In this document: one piece after another, positions 40,820 to 50,078 of the stretch
Position numbering within the stretch: the stretch's first letter is position 1
Layout of the letters: the number at the start of each line of letters is the position of its first letter
Assembly (NCBI GenBank): GCA_027450185.1
Contig: DAIDKF010000012.1
Location: 1-64,000 of the forward strand
Source: Granulicella sp.
GTDB lineage: Bacteria; Acidobacteriota; Terriglobia; Terriglobales; Acidobacteriaceae
Length of the DNA: 64,000 nucleotides
Direction: 5' to 3'
Position numbers and translations under genes: made by a program
The notes under the pieces: generated by a model
Databases searched by the model: none
Told to the model about the DNA's origin: nothing
What the model saw: the letters and a program-made list of their open reading frames with translations, nothing else

Positions 40820-42319
40820 TCACTCCGTAATTTCGAAGGTCTGTTGCGCGGTCTCAACTGAGAGACCGTTCCGCCCCGGTTTCGGCGAACTCGGAAACAG
40901 GCTGACGCAATACCCCAAAACGAAAGTCACCAATGTTCCGATGGCGCCGTAGTAAAAGAAACTCCAATCCGAAGCAACCATCATGATCACGACGGAGATA
41001 CAGCCAGCAATCGCTCCGAGGAACACACCGCTTGACCTGGCACGCCGCGTTCCCACAGCGAGGAGAAAGATGCCAAGCATGGGCCCGACGATGGCGCTGC
41101 TCACGCGGAGGTAGGCAACGGCCAGATCCCCGGCACTCCCTGCAAACAAGGCCATCAGTGTCACCACGCATCCCCATACCGCAGTTCCAATTCGCCCGAC
41201 CTTTGCGTAGTGGACCGAAGAGGCGTCAGGCCGGAGAGACCGTGCATAAAAATCCACCGTGAACGCAGTGGTGAGCGCGTTGACTCCGGCCGACATGACA
41301 GACATCGATGCGGCGATGATCGCGGCCACTACCAGACCAGCAATGGTCCCCGGCAGCTCCGTCAGCACGAAATACGGGACGATCGTATCCATGTTATGCA
41401 GACCTGCGAGCCTGCCCGGGTGAGCGTGATAAAACGCAAACAGCACAAGGCCAACCATATTAAGCACTGCAATTACCGGGACGATGAGCATAGCCTGCAG
41501 CACCACGGATTGGCGAAAATCCCGCGTTGATCGTGAAGAAAACAGGCGCTGCAACACCACCTGATCCGTAGTGAGCGGCCCTAAAGCCAGAAATACGCCG
41601 CCCAGCAGACAAGCCCAGAATGTTGTCTCCTTGGCTGGATTGACTGAGAAATCGAAGAGATGCATTCGGCCCGCAGCAAGGTTCACCTCGTACATCGCGT
41701 GCAGTCTGCCAGGGATTCCGTGAAGGGCCACAGAGAAGATGACGAGAATTCCAACCATCACGGTGATGAACTGCAGAACCGCCATCCAAATGACCGCCTT
41801 CATTCCTCCCAGTGTGGTATAGATGGTAGCAAGCATTCCCATGATCAATACGCTTTCCGTGACGGACATTCTGCTCATCAGATGGATGACAAGCGCGGGC
41901 CCGTAAATTGCCACCGCCACATGCCAGGAGCGCAAGAGTTGAAACAGGCCGCTGGTCACCCTGCGCACATTCAGACTGAACCGCTGTTCCAGATATTCGT
42001 AGGCTGTATACAGATGCAGACGCGCATAGATGGGCACAAAGACGAAGAGCACCACCGGCGCTACCAGCGGATACCCAATCGTGACCCAGATGAGTGTCAG
42101 ATTGTGCTTGAATACCCACGCGGGTGATCCCATGATGGAGATCGCGCTCAGGTCGACTGCAACGATAGAGATGCCGACCGGGAGCCAGCCCATTGCCCGC
42201 CCGCCGAGAAAGAACTCGCTGGCGCTGGTGTGCTTCCGGTAGAACGAACTACCCAGCGCTGCGACCACCAACAGATACAGCATCATCGCAACAGAGCCCG
42301 ACATGGATAGATGGATCAT
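40820..42319 (-). CDS. Sodium:solute symporter (SSS family)
   Basis: 499 residues with about thirteen helices. Family signature region ASEFFLGGRAMGWLPVGISI and the Na-site helix APVVLFVFVPIYARLHLYTAYEYLEQRF, plus GPLTTDQVVLQRLFSSRS, are diagnostic of the SSS (SLC5) family, which includes sialic acid, sugar and amino-acid carriers. Its start overlaps the M81 peptidase stop (ATGA). It would bring the island's substrate or a breakdown product across the inner membrane with sodium; which one cannot be read from sequence. Confidence 0.93.
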   Translation of the reverse strand: MIHLSMSGSVAMMLYLLVVAALGSSFYRKHTSASEFFLGGRAMGWLPVGISIVAVDLSAISIMGSPAWVFKHNLTLIWVTIGYPLVAPVVLFVFVPIYARLHLYTAYEYLEQRFSLNVRRVTSGLFQLLRSWHVAVAIYGPALVIHLMSRMSVTESVLIMGMLATIYTTLGGMKAVIWMAVLQFITVMVGILVIFSVALHGIPGRLHAMYEVNLAAGRMHLFDFSVNPAKETTFWACLLGGVFLALGPLTTDQVVLQRLFSSRSTRDFRQSVVLQAMLIVPVIAVLNMVGLVLFAFYHAHPGRLAGLHNMDTIVPYFVLTELPGTIAGLVVAAIIAASMSVMSAGVNALTTAFTVDFYARSLRPDASSVHYAKVGRIGTAVWGCVVTLMALFAGSAGDLAVAYLRVSSAIVGPMLGIFLLAVGTRRARSSGVFLGAIAGCISVVIMMVASDWSFFYYGAIGTLVTFVLGYCVSLFPSSPKPGRNGLSVETAQQTFEITE

Positions 42320-43806
42320 GAAGATAGGGGAAACGCTGCATCGATCTCGAGTGGGAAGATCGGGCAGCGCCTATGGTGATAGGTGAAGTTCGCCGGGTTA
42401 TTGGACGTCACGCCAGGGGTATCGACCAAAATCATCTCACCTGCAATTGGTTCATAGGCAGCGCGTGGAGCAACCACTCCTTTAACGATGAGCACGTCTT
42501 TCTGCTCGGGATGAATCCCGAGGCTGAGCACCTGCTCCAGGCTCATAGGGGCCATGCGCAAGCTGGTGAGCACGACGCTGTGCTGTTCGTCGGTTTCCAC
42601 CACAGCCGTGAGCCCCTGATTTCCGCCGCCCCAACCGCCGTGTCGAACTTGCTTCTCCGTAAAGACTCCATCCGACAGGCTGCGGACTCGGCCCTTGATC
42701 CATATCGGGGTCCCATGACGGTCGTCGCTCTTGGCTCCCACCTCTAGCGCTACCCGGCTCCCCACACCCGACGCGGAGCAGACGGACACAGCCTCAGGGT
42801 CGTACAGAATAACCAAAGCATTCCGCCCCCTCTGGAGCATGATCTCGCGGAAGAGGATGGTGGAATCCGCGGGACTTCCGCCGCCGATGTTATCCCCAAC
42901 GTCCAAAAGCACGGCGGGCTTCTTCTGCGCCAGCAACGCCATGCTCACCCCCGTGGCAGGGTCTGGCAAGTGTTGCAGGAAGCTCTGCCGTCGTTCCCAG
43001 GCCCGTGTGGCCAGCCATAACGCCGCGCGTCTTGCCAGGGCAGCGTCGCCGTCGGCAACCGCTACAAACGATGCACCCATCTCCTCGACATCAGCGTAAT
43101 AGAATCCCATGGCGACACTGGCGGTCAGGATGCCCGGCCACATGCACACGTCCTCAAGGTCTGTATAAAGCAGGCGTGCCGGATCCTGGCGGGTGTATTG
43201 ACAAGCGATCGGCAGCAGCAGCGGCGGCATTTCAAGCGCCTGCACTGGCTTCACTTCACCCCGGAGGATCCTTCCCAGGAGGAGGGCGGCCTCATATCCG
43301 CGCTCATACTGATCGATATGCGGATTTGTACGATACGCGATCAGTGCCGCACTATGGGCCGCCATCGCCGCTGAGATGTTTGCATGAAGATCAAGCGTGA
43401 CGACAATCGGCAATTCCGTACCTACCAGATGTCGCACGCGCCGGAGAAACTCTCCATCGGCGTCAGGATATTGCTCACTCACGGTGGCGCCATGCAGAGC
43501 CATCAGTAGACCATCAATCGGGAGAGCCTTTTGCAACTCCACCAGATATTCGGAGAGCAGCCTCTCATAGCTCTCGGCCGTAATCGTGCCACTGGGTACC
43601 GCCAGGCACGCCATGCCTCCGGCGATACTGAGGTCGGCTTCTGAACAACCGGCAATCATCCCTCCAAGTTCGTGGCGGGCGTCTCGCCACCGCTCCAGCA
43701 TCGCATCGCCACGGGTAAGCGAGACGCGCAGGAAGTCTTCATACTCGGTCTTTGCCGCCAGAAAGGTGTTGGACTCGTGTAGAAATCCCAACATCGCCAC
43801 CTTCAT
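42316..43806 (-). CDS. M81-family (MlrC-like) metallopeptidase
   Basis: 496 residues from MKVAMLGFLHESNTF (ATG 43806, AAGGAGG seven bases upstream). The N-terminal HESNTF, TLDLHANIS and YRTNPHIDQYERGYEA and the later LDVGDNIGGGSPAD are the conserved blocks of the M81/DUF1485 family. MlrC, its characterised member, cleaves linearised microcystin and tetrapeptides, but most members have unknown substrates and occur with amino-acid catabolic genes. Overlaps the SSS gene by ATGA. In this context it may hydrolyse an unusual amide or peptide derived from the island's substrate. Confidence 0.9.
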   Translation of the reverse strand: MKVAMLGFLHESNTFLAAKTEYEDFLRVSLTRGDAMLERWRDARHELGGMIAGCSEADLSIAGGMACLAVPSGTITAESYERLLSEYLVELQKALPIDGLLMALHGATVSEQYPDADGEFLRRVRHLVGTELPIVVTLDLHANISAAMAAHSAALIAYRTNPHIDQYERGYEAALLLGRILRGEVKPVQALEMPPLLLPIACQYTRQDPARLLYTDLEDVCMWPGILTASVAMGFYYADVEEMGASFVAVADGDAALARRAALWLATRAWERRQSFLQHLPDPATGVSMALLAQKKPAVLLDVGDNIGGGSPADSTILFREIMLQRGRNALVILYDPEAVSVCSASGVGSRVALEVGAKSDDRHGTPIWIKGRVRSLSDGVFTEKQVRHGGWGGGNQGLTAVVETDEQHSVVLTSLRMAPMSLEQVLSLGIHPEQKDVLIVKGVVAPRAAYEPIAGEMILVDTPGVTSNNPANFTYHHRRCPIFPLEIDAAFPLSS

Positions 43807-43918
43807 CACCAGCCTCCTTGCGTGATCTTCGCCAGGTTGTCGCGAGCAGATTTGCCGCACGGAGAGTCGGCCCGGAGCAACCTCCGCTGATTTGGCTCGT
43901 GCAGACAACCGCGCAGCC

Positions 43919-44680
43919 TCACCATGCCAGAAGTCCTCCATCCACGGTCAGTGTCGTTCCAGTGATAAAGGTTGCCCGCGAACCCATCAGGAAAGCCACC
44001 GCATCTCCTACTTCAGTAGCTGTTCCACGTCGTCCAAGCGGTGTGGTGCGTAGATACTTTCCCTCGGCTCCACGGCTCAGCACATGACCGGCAATCTCGG
44101 AACTCGTCTCCGTATCAATGTCTCCCGGCGCAACCGCATTCACGCGAATCCGGTACGGCGCGAGTTCAAGCGCCATCGATTGGGCCAATGATACTTGTGC
44201 TGCCTTGGTGGAGCAGTACACGGACGCCAGTTCCTGTGCTGCGAAAGCGCCCACGCTTGAAACATGAACGATAGTGCCTGAAGATGATCGATCGATCAGA
44301 TGACGAGCCACTGCCTGGGAACACCAGATAGTTCCTTTCAGATTCGTGTCTACGATCTTGTGCACAATTTCGGTTGACATTGAGGGGAATGGCGTCAGTG
44401 CGGCCGGCCCCGTCACGGAGGCATTGTTTACTAGACCGTCGATTCTGCCGAAAGATCGGGCAACTGCATTGACTGCTTTATGGACCTGCTCGGCGTCACT
44501 GATATCTGCAGCAAAGCCACGCGCGCCACGATGCAGCAATGCAGCGCGTTCCGCTGCATCCGCGGTCCGCTGCACAATTGCAACCAGCGCTCCGTTCGCC
44601 GTAAGCGCCTCGCAGATACCACGTCCAATACCAGCCGCACCACCGGATACGATAATGACCTTCCCTTCCAGTCCATTCAT
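43919..44680 (-). CDS. Short-chain dehydrogenase/reductase
   Basis: 253 residues from MNGLEGKVIIVSGGAAGIGRG; the ATG at 44680 overlaps the previous stop (ATGA). Classical SDR features: TGxxxGxG variant SGGAAGIGRG, NNAS, catalytic Ser in VSSVGA, Y-C-S-T-K, and APGDIDTE. Acidic cofactor residues typical of NAD preference are not obvious (VQRTAD follows the second strand, an Arg suggesting NADPH). It oxidises or reduces an alcohol/ketone, probably an intermediate handled by the adjacent PLP and aminotransferase enzymes. Confidence 0.93.
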   Translation of the reverse strand: MNGLEGKVIIVSGGAAGIGRGICEALTANGALVAIVQRTADAAERAALLHRGARGFAADISDAEQVHKAVNAVARSFGRIDGLVNNASVTGPAALTPFPSMSTEIVHKIVDTNLKGTIWCSQAVARHLIDRSSSGTIVHVSSVGAFAAQELASVYCSTKAAQVSLAQSMALELAPYRIRVNAVAPGDIDTETSSEIAGHVLSRGAEGKYLRTTPLGRRGTATEVGDAVAFLMGSRATFITGTTLTVDGGLLAW

Positions 44681-45756
44681 CCCTGTGCAGTCTCCTCTGC
44701 CTGTTCGCACAACAGATTCACAAGCGCCCCCTCCAGATCAGCGGCTTCAACACAGACAGCCTCATGTTCTTGCGCGATGCGCATGACCGAAATCGGGTCC
44801 TTGAAGCCATGTCCGGTGACAAGACAAACGCTGGTTTCGCCTCTGGTGACAACACCGGCCTCCAATGCACGTCTCCACCCGGCAAAGGCGGTGGCACCCG
44901 CCGGTTCAGCGTAGATCCCCTCGCGTTCCATCAGAAGTTTCTGCGCACTGAACACTTCTTCATCGCTGACCGCAATGCCCGTCCCCCCACACTTCTGCGC
45001 CAGGCGCAGTGCCCGGCTTGCATCGATATCCATCGGAACGGACAGGCCACTGATCTGCGTGGTACTCCGCGGTGGAACAAACTGATCCGAGCCACTACGG
45101 TAACCTGCCACCATGGTGAGACAACCCTCAGGCTGAACACCGTGAATCCGTGGCGGCTTTCCTCCGCTCGATAAAAAGCCCTGTGCAATTGCCGAGTAGA
45201 GACCCCCTCCTCCTACCGGCACAAATACGTGATCCGGACGAACTGCTTCCAATTCCCCAGAGATGGATTCAACTCCCTGCATGCCTTCTGGACAGAAGCG
45301 AAACGCCGAAATGACCAGGGGAACGTTCCATCGCTGGGATACATCCTGCAGCAAGTTGAATACCGCTGACGTCACGGCCGGGTCCGATACGAATGCAGGG
45401 ACTCGCAACACGTGGGCTCCATACGCCTGCATTTGCATGAGCTTTCCCGATGGAGCGTCCTGGTTTACCAGAATCAGGCAGCGCAGGCCGTAGCGCGCAC
45501 AGTAGGCAGCCAGCGCGGAGCCCGTGTTACCCGAGGAAGTAGCCAGGCATGCCGTAACCCCTGTACGCATCATCCGCGTCACCTCAGCGGCAACAAAGCG
45601 GTCTTTGTACGACCCCGTGGGATTCGAGCTTTCCAGCTTGAAATACAACCGGCCGGCTTGCGGCACTGGTTGCGCCACCGCAGCAACCAGCGGCGTATTC
45701 CCTTCGCCCATTGTGGCGGATGCTGTTGCGAAAGCCTTCCTCTGTGTGGCTGACAT
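44677..45756 (-). CDS. Threonine synthase/dehydratase-like PLP enzyme (fold II)
   Basis: 359 residues with PLP lysine in NPTGSYKDR, phosphate loop region SSGNTGSALAAY and GGGGLYSAIAQGF, the hallmarks of the threonine synthase/serine-threonine dehydratase fold II group. SYKDR (rather than SFKxR) and SSGNTG favour a threonine-synthase-like subgroup, but such enzymes also act on diaminopropionate or hydroxy-amino acids. Overlaps: one base with the MBL gene (TAATG) and ATGA with the SDR gene. Likely does a beta- or gamma-elimination in the amino-acid branch of the pathway. Confidence 0.88.
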   Translation of the reverse strand: MSATQRKAFATASATMGEGNTPLVAAVAQPVPQAGRLYFKLESSNPTGSYKDRFVAAEVTRMMRTGVTACLATSSGNTGSALAAYCARYGLRCLILVNQDAPSGKLMQMQAYGAHVLRVPAFVSDPAVTSAVFNLLQDVSQRWNVPLVISAFRFCPEGMQGVESISGELEAVRPDHVFVPVGGGGLYSAIAQGFLSSGGKPPRIHGVQPEGCLTMVAGYRSGSDQFVPPRSTTQISGLSVPMDIDASRALRLAQKCGGTGIAVSDEEVFSAQKLLMEREGIYAEPAGATAFAGWRRALEAGVVTRGETSVCLVTGHGFKDPISVMRIAQEHEAVCVEAADLEGALVNLLCEQAEETAQG

Positions 45757-46505
45757 TAAAAAATCACCACCCCCTGACCGATCTGCGCTGGAAGAAATCC
45801 GCTCTGTAACGACTGGAGTGCAGCGTCGATGTGCCTTTGCCCAGCCTTCAAAGTGAACATTCCATGTCCCGGAAGCAACATCTCGACGCCGCTGTTACGC
45901 AACATGGGCAGGTCTTCCACATATCCCTGCAAGCTCGAATCCCACGCATTGATCACGCCCAACACACCACCATAGAACACTACATCTCCGCTGAAGCACG
46001 CAACGTGGCCGTCGATCAACGTCAACAGGCAGTAGCTGTCATTTGAATGTCCGCGCACACGCATGGGATTCCATACCCTTCCGCCAACTTCAAACTGCTC
46101 ACCAGAGCGAAAGGTTTGGTCGACAGGGCAATTCCTCAGTCGCAACTCCTTCGGGTAGGCCCCCATCTCCCGCGCTCGACGCAGACCGCTGCGCTCTTCA
46201 TCCCCGGCCTCCAGAATCGATCCGGTCTCTTCGGAGGTGACAAGCGTACAACCGAATCTCTTCCTCAATGCGCCCGCTCCGCCGGAGTGATCCGCATGCG
46301 AGTGCGTCAGGATGATACCCGCAACAGATACCCCTGGGAAATCCGCCGCCAGTTCCGCTGCGAGATCTGCTTCTCCGAGTCCTGAGCCCGCGTCGATCAT
46401 CACCACACCCTGAGGCGAGTCAACCGCGTACACATGACAATCCCACTGGTCGCTCAAGCCGAACTGAGCGCTGCCGACCATTGCGAGTTGAGGGAGAATT
46501 CGCAT
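45756..46505 (-). CDS. Metallo-beta-lactamase-fold hydrolase
   Basis: 249 residues. Zinc motif THSHADHSGG, then His in RGHSNDSY, Asp in FSGDVVFYGG and His in LPGHG complete the two-metal site. The length and ALRKRF...VTSEETG layout fit glyoxalase II-like or lactonase-like members. Its stop overlaps the next ATG by one base (TAATG), and it begins 86 bases after the aminotransferase stop. It may open a lactone or hydrolyse a thioester or amide in the pathway. Confidence 0.9.
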   Translation of the reverse strand: MRILPQLAMVGSAQFGLSDQWDCHVYAVDSPQGVVMIDAGSGLGEADLAAELAADFPGVSVAGIILTHSHADHSGGAGALRKRFGCTLVTSEETGSILEAGDEERSGLRRAREMGAYPKELRLRNCPVDQTFRSGEQFEVGGRVWNPMRVRGHSNDSYCLLTLIDGHVACFSGDVVFYGGVLGVINAWDSSLQGYVEDLPMLRNSGVEMLLPGHGMFTLKAGQRHIDAALQSLQSGFLPAQIGQGVVIF

Positions 46506-46591
46506 CCTATCTTCTTGTCAACGCGTTCGAATCAGTTTTACGCTCATACGCCCGAAGGAGTCTCGGACAACGGACAGCTCTTCAACGGACG

Positions 46592-47935
46592 CTAGCACAA
46601 CACTCTGTCTACAGCGCGAAGGGTATCTTGCAATGCCTGCTCGTCGTGCGCCGTTGAGAGATACCATCTTCCATCCTGTAGCAGCGTAACCCCCTCATCC
46701 AACATGCTGACCGCAAAATCCACATAGAGCGCCTTGTCTGCGAGGAGGATGTCCCGATAGGTATGTGGCATCTCTGTCTGCAATAGAACCTGAAAGACAG
46801 GGCCGCCGCCGGTGGCGATGACTGGAATCTGCGATTCCCTCAACCGACTCACAACGCCGTCACGCAGACGATTCCCTAGCTCCCACATTCTCGAATAGAC
46901 CGCACCGTTATCGGCCGCAAGCGTCTCCAAAGCTGCCTTGGCAGCTGCGAGCGCCAGAGGATTTCCGTTCAGCGTGCCCGCATGAACCACTTTTCCGGAT
47001 GCAATCATCTCCATATATTCCGCTCTGCCGGCAAGCACGCTTAGTGGCAAGCCTGCCCCCACGGCTTTCGCATAGGTTGCGAGGTCCGGAGTCACGCCGT
47101 AGTACTGTTGTGCGCCTCCAGGTGCCAGCCGGAATCCTGTAATCACTTCATCGAAGATCAGCAGAGTGCCATAACGGCGTGTGATATCACGCAGGAACTC
47201 GAGAAAACCAGGCTCCGGAGCGATACATCCGCTATTGCACAAAAGTGGCTCGCAGATTACAGCAGCAATCTCTTCTCCGTGTTGCGCAAACATTTGTTCT
47301 ACGCCCTTGCGGTCATTCCACTGTGCCACCAACGGTGCAACGCCTGAACGCTGGCCCGCTCCAGCCGACACAGGATTGTCGCCGAACTGCCGAAGTTCCT
47401 CCTCGGTCGGATGGTAGCTGATCAGAACACTGTCGTCCCATCCGTGATAATGCCCTTCAAACTTCAGATACCGCTCCCGGGAGGTGAAGGCGCGTGCCAG
47501 CCGCAATGCCACCTGCACAATCTCTGTACCACTATTGGCATAGGCCACACTGTCCGCGCACGGAATCATCTGCGTCAAGAGCTCAGAGACCTCGAACTCC
47601 AGGTCGTGCTGCGCTCCGAAGGTATGCCCCAGCAGAAGATGCTCGTTAAGGGCACGATTCACTTGCTGTGGAGCATGTCCCAGAATTAGAGGGCCCCATC
47701 CCAGCATGTAATCCACGTATTCGTTATCGTCCACGTCCCACAAGCGCGCTCCCCTACCCTTCTTGAAGTACAGCGGAAACGGTTGTGCCGAACGACGCAG
47801 ACCACTGGAAACTCCTCCTGCCAAAGTGCGCTGCGCACGCACTCCGCGTAGCCATGACCCCTGCGCTTTACTGGAAAGCCGGACTCTACGCTCCGAGACG
47901 TGAAACCTCGATGAAATCGCGCTGGAATTGCTCAT
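46592..47935 (-). CDS. Class III aminotransferase (glutamate-1-semialdehyde aminomutase-like)
   Basis: 447 residues from MSNSSAISSRF (ATG 47935, ATGA overlap with the kelch gene). Motifs: ARLWDVDDNEYVDYMLGWGP, NSGTEIVQVALRLARAFT, H-Y-H-G-W-D for PLP stacking, IFDEVITGFR with the Asp contacting the pyridine nitrogen, and the PLP lysine in ATYAKAVGAGLP. GGVSSGLR near the start is the GSA-aminomutase-like signature, but heme biosynthesis genes are absent nearby, so it more likely transaminates an amino sugar- or amino-acid-derived aldehyde or ketone in the island. Confidence 0.92.
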   Translation of the reverse strand: MSNSSAISSRFHVSERRVRLSSKAQGSWLRGVRAQRTLAGGVSSGLRRSAQPFPLYFKKGRGARLWDVDDNEYVDYMLGWGPLILGHAPQQVNRALNEHLLLGHTFGAQHDLEFEVSELLTQMIPCADSVAYANSGTEIVQVALRLARAFTSRERYLKFEGHYHGWDDSVLISYHPTEEELRQFGDNPVSAGAGQRSGVAPLVAQWNDRKGVEQMFAQHGEEIAAVICEPLLCNSGCIAPEPGFLEFLRDITRRYGTLLIFDEVITGFRLAPGGAQQYYGVTPDLATYAKAVGAGLPLSVLAGRAEYMEMIASGKVVHAGTLNGNPLALAAAKAALETLAADNGAVYSRMWELGNRLRDGVVSRLRESQIPVIATGGGPVFQVLLQTEMPHTYRDILLADKALYVDFAVSMLDEGVTLLQDGRWYLSTAHDEQALQDTLRAVDRVLC

Positions 47936-48894
47936 AAGCTGTTCTCCGCTGCTGGCCAGGATAGTGTTGCCGACCATGTTTGAGACCCGCGGACATGTGC
48001 TTTAATCTCTCCGCCTGTCGTATACCATCGCGGTCCAATTTCAAAAAAACCAGCATCGGCCACTGGATGGGGCAGAGTTCCAACGCGCGCGGCACCGCTC
48101 CCCTTCAAGACCAAAACATCCGCGCGAAACTCCGAAGTGAATCCTCCCAGTAACCACACCCGCCCACAGGCCGCGACGGCGGCCATTGCTCGCCGTCCTT
48201 CGGGTAGGCTTCCTTCTCGCGTCCATTGCCGCGATGTCGTATCGAATGCCCATATATCCGATAGATTGCCACGCAAGGCTTTATCCGCCTCGTATCCTCC
48301 GATCACCAGAATCCTGTCTTCGCGGAAGACAGCTCCAAAGGAAGCTCGTGCAGCCGCTGGGCACGCTGGCAGCGGGCTCCAACCTGCCTTGATGTTCTTC
48401 AGATCTATACTCCAGAATGTCTCTAGTCCTGTGGTGTAGTCACCCGGCTTCGAGATCCCGCCTAGAAGGAAGATTCTTTGGCCATCGGTAACGGCAGCCC
48501 CTAACAACCGGGGCTCCGGTAATTCCATCTGCGCCTGCAAGGTCCACTGCGTGCCGTCGAAGGAGTACACCTGACGCAAACCTCGCGCTCCACTCGCTCC
48601 ACCCAGCACATAAAGCGTACCGCCTACCGTCACAGACTCCGCATCACTCAGAGCCTCCGGAAGGGATGCCATTTTGCTCCAACAGTTGCACTCCTGATCA
48701 TAGGCGTCGGTCGCCGCAGTTTGTATCTTCTTGTCGCCCATCCACTCGCTGCCCCCGGCGATGATCAGACGACCATGCACAACCCCAGCAGCATACCCGG
48801 CGCGGGGCTCGGGTAAAGGTGCTCGCGAGATCCAGTTGAAGGGCATTGGCATGAGAATCAAGACGGCTCCAATCCATTGCGGCAGGAAGTTCAT
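47932..48894 (-). CDS. Six-bladed kelch protein, NanM-like
   Basis: 320 residues from MNFLPQWIGAV (ATG 48894, ATGA overlap with the upstream stop). An N-terminal hydrophobic segment looks like a signal peptide or anchor. Six kelch repeats carry the diglycine turn: LIIAGG, LYVLGG, IFLLGG, ILVIGG, VWLLGG and WYTTGG, each with the downstream Trp/Tyr. Bacterial secreted kelch propellers of this size include NanM, the N-acetylneuraminate mutarotase; the match is at architecture level. In this setting a mutarotase or sugar-acid-binding role is reasonable. Confidence 0.85.
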   Translation of the reverse strand: MNFLPQWIGAVLILMPMPFNWISRAPLPEPRAGYAAGVVHGRLIIAGGSEWMGDKKIQTAATDAYDQECNCWSKMASLPEALSDAESVTVGGTLYVLGGASGARGLRQVYSFDGTQWTLQAQMELPEPRLLGAAVTDGQRIFLLGGISKPGDYTTGLETFWSIDLKNIKAGWSPLPACPAAARASFGAVFREDRILVIGGYEADKALRGNLSDIWAFDTTSRQWTREGSLPEGRRAMAAVAACGRVWLLGGFTSEFRADVLVLKGSGAARVGTLPHPVADAGFFEIGPRWYTTGGEIKAHVRGSQTWSATLSWPAAENSL

Positions 48895-49877
48895 CGCACG
48901 CAATCCGCAATAAGGTACAGTGAATCTCCCGGCTTCACGACGGGATGTTCATGAATTAACGCCACCGTTCCCGAGCGCGGCGCACGGTATTCCTCCAGCA
49001 GTTCACCGAGACTATTCACCAAAACCCCCAACATCTGGTTCTCCCGGATCTCTTCCAACAGCTGGGCGTGATTCAACAGAAATCCTTCCCGTCCAGCGCA
49101 GATACCACAATCAGTATCGCCATCACCATACAACTGAAGCCGAATGGGTCTCAGCGTCGGCCTGCCCATCAGAATGCCCAGGTGCCGCATCAGATTCAGA
49201 ACTCCCTGCTTCATCGTTTTCAGATCTCCCGAATCAATCCGGCAAGCACCGCGCGCTTCGGTGTAGATCCACGGAATATCTCGCGACTTTGCAAAGGAAA
49301 TCGTCCGTCCTGGCGGTATGCTTCCATGTCCCCAGATCGTTTCAGCACCAAAGATACGGGCAGCAGCCGAGCTGCGCGGATCGCTTGCATCATAGCCAGC
49401 CATCATTGGCATCGCATAGGCGGTCCCTCCGCTATGAAGATCAAGATAGAAATCTGCGCGAGCAATTACCCGCTCTGCAAGCACCGCCGCGACCTTCTCG
49501 GTGGGTTCTCCCGTGCAATTGCCGGGAAAAACACGAGCCAGATTCAACCCGTCCAATGGGCTGGTTCTTTCGGCAGACCAAAACGCAGCAGGGTGTGCCA
49601 CGGGAATAGCTAACAGGTCGCCATGCATCTGCGAAGGATCGAGAACGTCGGCCACCTCCAGGATGGCGCGCACCCCTTCGAATTCGTCCCCATGGACTCC
49701 GGCGGTCACGACAAGCGTCTTGCCCGACGCTGCTCCGCGTACAAGCAGTACCGGAATCTGCTGCGTGCCTGCCGCAAGCATGAGACGATGGGCCATATTA
49801 CGATCGAACGCCCCGGGATCAAACTGTTCCGGATCCATGGTTCGACGGTATGGGGCTTCGGAGTTCACACCACTCAT
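48891..49877 (-). CDS. Succinylglutamate desuccinylase/aspartoacylase-family amidohydrolase
   Basis: 328 residues; the ATG at 49877 is preferred over an in-frame GTG one codon earlier. Zinc ligands are in VTAGVHGDEFEG (H-x-x-E) and a second His in LDLHSGG; NLARVFPGN and TEARGA fit the M14-like AspA/AstE family. These enzymes remove N-acyl groups from amino acids. First gene of the leftward run, with the CTGTCGACAG operator 17 bases before its ATG, so its transcription should respond to the island's regulator. It fits removal of an N-acyl substituent early in the pathway. Confidence 0.9.
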   Translation of the reverse strand: MSGVNSEAPYRRTMDPEQFDPGAFDRNMAHRLMLAAGTQQIPVLLVRGAASGKTLVVTAGVHGDEFEGVRAILEVADVLDPSQMHGDLLAIPVAHPAAFWSAERTSPLDGLNLARVFPGNCTGEPTEKVAAVLAERVIARADFYLDLHSGGTAYAMPMMAGYDASDPRSSAAARIFGAETIWGHGSIPPGRTISFAKSRDIPWIYTEARGACRIDSGDLKTMKQGVLNLMRHLGILMGRPTLRPIRLQLYGDGDTDCGICAGREGFLLNHAQLLEEIRENQMLGVLVNSLGELLEEYRAPRSGTVALIHEHPVVKPGDSLYLIADCVR

Positions 49878-49893
49878 CACAAGCCAATGTATT

Positions 49894-49903
49894 CTGTCGA
49901 CAG
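49894..49903. promoter_or_regulatory. Operator palindrome, copy 1
   Basis: CTGTCGACAG, a perfect 10-bp palindrome, 17 bases upstream of the aspartoacylase-like ATG. The same ten bases occur at 50065 and 56911, all in promoter regions of the catabolic island. Likely bound by the GntR/FCD regulator encoded at 53213-53878. Confidence 0.7.
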
Positions 49904-50036
49904 TTTTAAATCAAGCCCAACACATCTTCATGGATCGAACGTGAGCCTGCATCGCCATATTCGTTGTCTACCAAAGGCGCTCATTAGAGCTTTCCCGAGA
50001 CGAACCGCAGGCGGAAGGGGGGATCGCGTATTCTGC

Positions 50037-50064
50037 TTGACTCTCCTCAAATCGAAGATATAAT
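50037..50064 (+). promoter_or_regulatory. Sigma-70-type promoter of the aldolase gene
   Basis: TTGACT (50037-50042), 16-base spacer, TATAAT (50059-50064). The transcription start should fall inside the operator at 50065-50074, only about 5-8 bases before the ATG at 50079, so the messenger would be leaderless or nearly so; no ribosome site is present. Confidence 0.7.
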
Positions 50065-50074
50065 CTGTCGACAG
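50065..50074. promoter_or_regulatory. Operator palindrome, copy 2
   Basis: CTGTCGACAG immediately follows the -10 box and covers the expected transcription start of the aldolase gene, the classic position for a repressor. Identical to the copies at 49894 and 56911. Confidence 0.75.
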
Positions 50075-50078
50075 TTAT

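Noticed and set aside
42316-43806. Microcystin degradation (mlr) locus
   Set aside because: Only an MlrC-family protein is present; no MlrA, MlrB or MlrD was seen, and the family is broad.
46520-46545. GTTCGAATC-like T-loop suggesting a tRNA
   Set aside because: No flanking acceptor or anticodon stem could be folded.
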